Below, in pieces: positions 12,902 to 14,537 of a stretch of DNA of 14,537 bases; the first letter of the stretch is position 1, and every line of letters starts with the position of its first letter. Under the pieces are notes generated by a model. That model had not been told where the DNA came from and did no database searches. It saw nothing but the letters and a program-made list of their open reading frames with translations. This stretch comes from an uncultured Bacteroides sp. GTDB taxonomy: Bacteria > Bacteroidota > Bacteroidia > Bacteroidales > Bacteroidaceae. The stretch is taken from positions 1 to 14,537 of the forward strand of contig CALADS010000009.1 in NCBI GenBank assembly GCA_937890825.1, in the 5' to 3' direction. A program made the position numbers and the translations under genes.

Positions 12902-14537
12902 ATGACTAAACAGAAGAAATTCATTACTTGTGATGGTAACCAAGCTGCTGCACATATCTCGTATATGTTCTCTGAAGTAGCTGCCATCTATCCTATCACC
13001 CCTTCTTCTACAATGGCAGAATATGTAGACGAATGGGCTGCCGCTGGTCGTAAAAACATCTTTGGCGAAACAGTATTGGTACAGGAAATGCAATCAGAAG
13101 CCGGTGCAGCTGGTGCCGTTCACGGTTCTCTGCAGGCTGGTGCACTGACTACTACGTACACTGCTTCTCAAGGTTTGTTGCTGATGATTCCGAATATGTA
13201 CAAGATTGCCGGTGAATTCCTGCCTTGCGTATTCCACGTATCAGCCCGTACACTGGCTTCTCATGCTCTCTGTATCTTCGGTGACCACCAAGACGTAATG
13301 TCTTGCCGTCAGACTGGCTTCGCTATGCTGGCCGAAGGTTCTGTACAGGAAGTAATGGACTTGGCTGGTGTAGCTCACCTGTCTACTATCAAGAGCCGTG
13401 TGCCGTTCGTAAACTTCTTCGACGGTTTCCGTACTTCTCACGAAATTCAGAAAATCGAAATGCTGGAGAACGAAGACCTCGCTCCGCTCATCGACCAGGA
13501 AGCATTGGCTGAATTCCGCGAACGTGCCTTGAATCCGATGAATCCGGTGGCTCGCGGTATGGCTGAAAACCCTGACCACTTCTTCCAACATCGTGAATCT
13601 TGCAACAATTTCTATGAGGCAGTTCCTGCTATCGTAGAAGAATACATGAACGAAATCTCTAAGATTACCGGCCGTAAATATGGTCTGTTCGACTACTATG
13701 GTGCTGAAGACGCAGAACGCGTAATCATCGCTATGGGTTCTGTAACAGAAGCTGCTCGCGAAGCCATCGACTACTTGGTAGCTCAAGGCGAAAAGGTAGG
13801 TTTGGTAGCTGTTCACTTGTATCGTCCGTTCTCTGCTAAGCACTTCCTAGCTGCCGTTCCTAAGACTGCCAAGACTATCGCTGTACTGGACCGTACAAAA
13901 GAACCGGGTGCTAACGGTGAACCGCTGTACCTCGATGTGAAAGACTGCTTCTACGGCGTAGAAAATGCTCCGGTTATCGTAGGCGGCCGTTATGGTTTGG
14001 GTTCAAAGGATACTACTCCTGCTCAGATTTTGGCTGTGTACAAGAATTTGGCTCTGCCTACTCCGAAGAATCACTTCACTATCGGTATCGTAGACGACGT
14101 TACCTTCACTTCACTTCCGCAGGAAGAAGAAATCGCACTGGGCGGCGAAGGTATGTTCGAAGCTAAATTCTATGGTTTGGGTGCAGACGGTACGGTAGGT
14201 GCTAACAAAAACTCTGTAAAGATTATCGGTGAAAATACCGACAAGCACTGCCAGGCATATTTCTCTTATGACTCTAAGAAATCTGGTGGTTTCACTTGTT
14301 CTCACTTGCGCTTCGGTGATACTCCGATTCGCTCTACTTACTTGGTAAATACTCCGAACTTCGTAGCTTGCCACGTACAGGCTTACCTGCACATGTACGA
14401 TGTAACTCGTGGTTTGCGTAAGAACGGTTCTTTCTTGCTGAACACTATCTGGGAAGGCGAAGAACTGGCCAAGAACTTGCCGAACAAGGTGAAGAAATAC
14501 TTCGCACAAAACAATATCACTGTTTACTATATCAACG
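12902..14537 (+). CDS. nifJ: Pyruvate:ferredoxin (flavodoxin) oxidoreductase, N-terminal part
   Basis: This open frame runs off the right edge after 545 codons of a protein usually about 1180 residues long. The enzyme oxidises pyruvate with CoA to acetyl-CoA and CO2, passing electrons to ferredoxin or flavodoxin, and is central to anaerobic energy metabolism in the cytoplasm. Domain I is clear: YPITPSSTMAEYVDEWAA (30-47, Thr33 at the pyruvate site), LVQEMQSEAGAAGAVHG (59-75, Glu66 near thiamine diphosphate) and SARTLASHALCIFGDHQDV (114-132, Arg116). Domain II is around KYGLFDYYGAEDAERVIIAMGS. The start of domain III is GLGADGTVGANKNSVKIIGENTDKHCQAYFSYDSKKSGG. The iron-sulfur and thiamine-binding domains lie beyond the window. 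Codon choice (GCT, GGT, CGT, ACT, TCT) is strongly biased compared with its neighbours, as expected for a highly expressed gene. There is no strong Shine-Dalgarno site; the leader is A/T-rich. Confidence 0.96.
   Translation, partial: MTKQKKFITCDGNQAAAHISYMFSEVAAIYPITPSSTMAEYVDEWAAAGRKNIFGETVLVQEMQSEAGAAGAVHGSLQAGALTTTYTASQGLLLMIPNMYKIAGEFLPCVFHVSARTLASHALCIFGDHQDVMSCRQTGFAMLAEGSVQEVMDLAGVAHLSTIKSRVPFVNFFDGFRTSHEIQKIEMLENEDLAPLIDQEALAEFRERALNPMNPVARGMAENPDHFFQHRESCNNFYEAVPAIVEEYMNEISKITGRKYGLFDYYGAEDAERVIIAMGSVTEAAREAIDYLVAQGEKVGLVAVHLYRPFSAKHFLAAVPKTAKTIAVLDRTKEPGANGEPLYLDVKDCFYGVENAPVIVGGRYGLGSKDTTPAQILAVYKNLALPTPKNHFTIGIVDDVTFTSLPQEEEIALGGEGMFEAKFYGLGADGTVGANKNSVKIIGENTDKHCQAYFSYDSKKSGGFTCSHLRFGDTPIRSTYLVNTPNFVACHVQAYLHMYDVTRGLRKNGSFLLNTIWEGEELAKNLPNKVKKYFAQNNITVYYIN

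Noticed and set aside
13241..14509. Minus-strand frames opposite nifJ (200 and 132 aa)
   Set aside because: Antisense shadows of the highly codon-biased nifJ gene.

Overview
The window looks like chromosomal DNA of a Bacteroides-type gut bacterium (order Bacteroidales). This rests on several things seen in the sequence: promoters of the Bacteroides type (TTTG about 19 bp before TAnnTTTG, perfect at 11628-11658), A-rich leaders in place of strong Shine-Dalgarno sites, a 'smalltalk' micro-protein, two GHL10-type secreted glycosidase-like proteins, and pyruvate:ferredoxin oxidoreductase as a strongly codon-biased gene. The species is not identified.

Layout. 1-1133: the Gly/Glu-rich tail of an HU-like DNA-binding protein, then about 700 bp of purine-only repeats (a regular array of about 168-bp units at 309-756), then the 34-codon smalltalk gene and a bidirectional terminator. 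1134-2651 (-): secreted GHL10 (DUF187-type) glycoside-hydrolase-like protein. 2747-5533 (+): UvrA, divergent from it. 5534-5851: a second purine-rich repeat array behind uvrA and a strong minus-strand terminator. 5852-6605 (-): two-gene unit of a small two-helix membrane protein followed by an 8-strand-type outer-membrane beta-barrel. 6756-8234 (+): a second GHL10 paralogue, divergent from the barrel unit. 8256-11375 (-): two-gene unit in which an ATP-grasp-like enzyme of unknown role is followed, stop codon touching start codon, by a RelA/SpoT-family protein with an intact hydrolase domain and an eroded synthetase domain. 11376-11683: divergent intergenic region with a perfect 18-bp inverted repeat. 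11684-12862 (+): AAA_14/DUF4143-type ATPase with Asp-Gln at Walker B. 12902-end (+): nifJ, cut by the window end.

Most genes are housekeeping or envelope genes with separate promoters, so this is not one coherent island. The parts least explained by known families are: (a) the six-motif alternating purine array between the HU tail and smalltalk; (b) the second purine array after uvrA, whose first 38 codons stay open in the uvrA frame and would read as a charged helix; (c) the tightly coupled ATP-grasp / RSH-hydrolase pair, a candidate for an uncharacterised metabolic step tied to alarmone turnover; and (d) the long perfect inverted repeat in the divergent promoter region upstream of that pair. 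All functions are assigned by reading motifs by eye; no database search was done.
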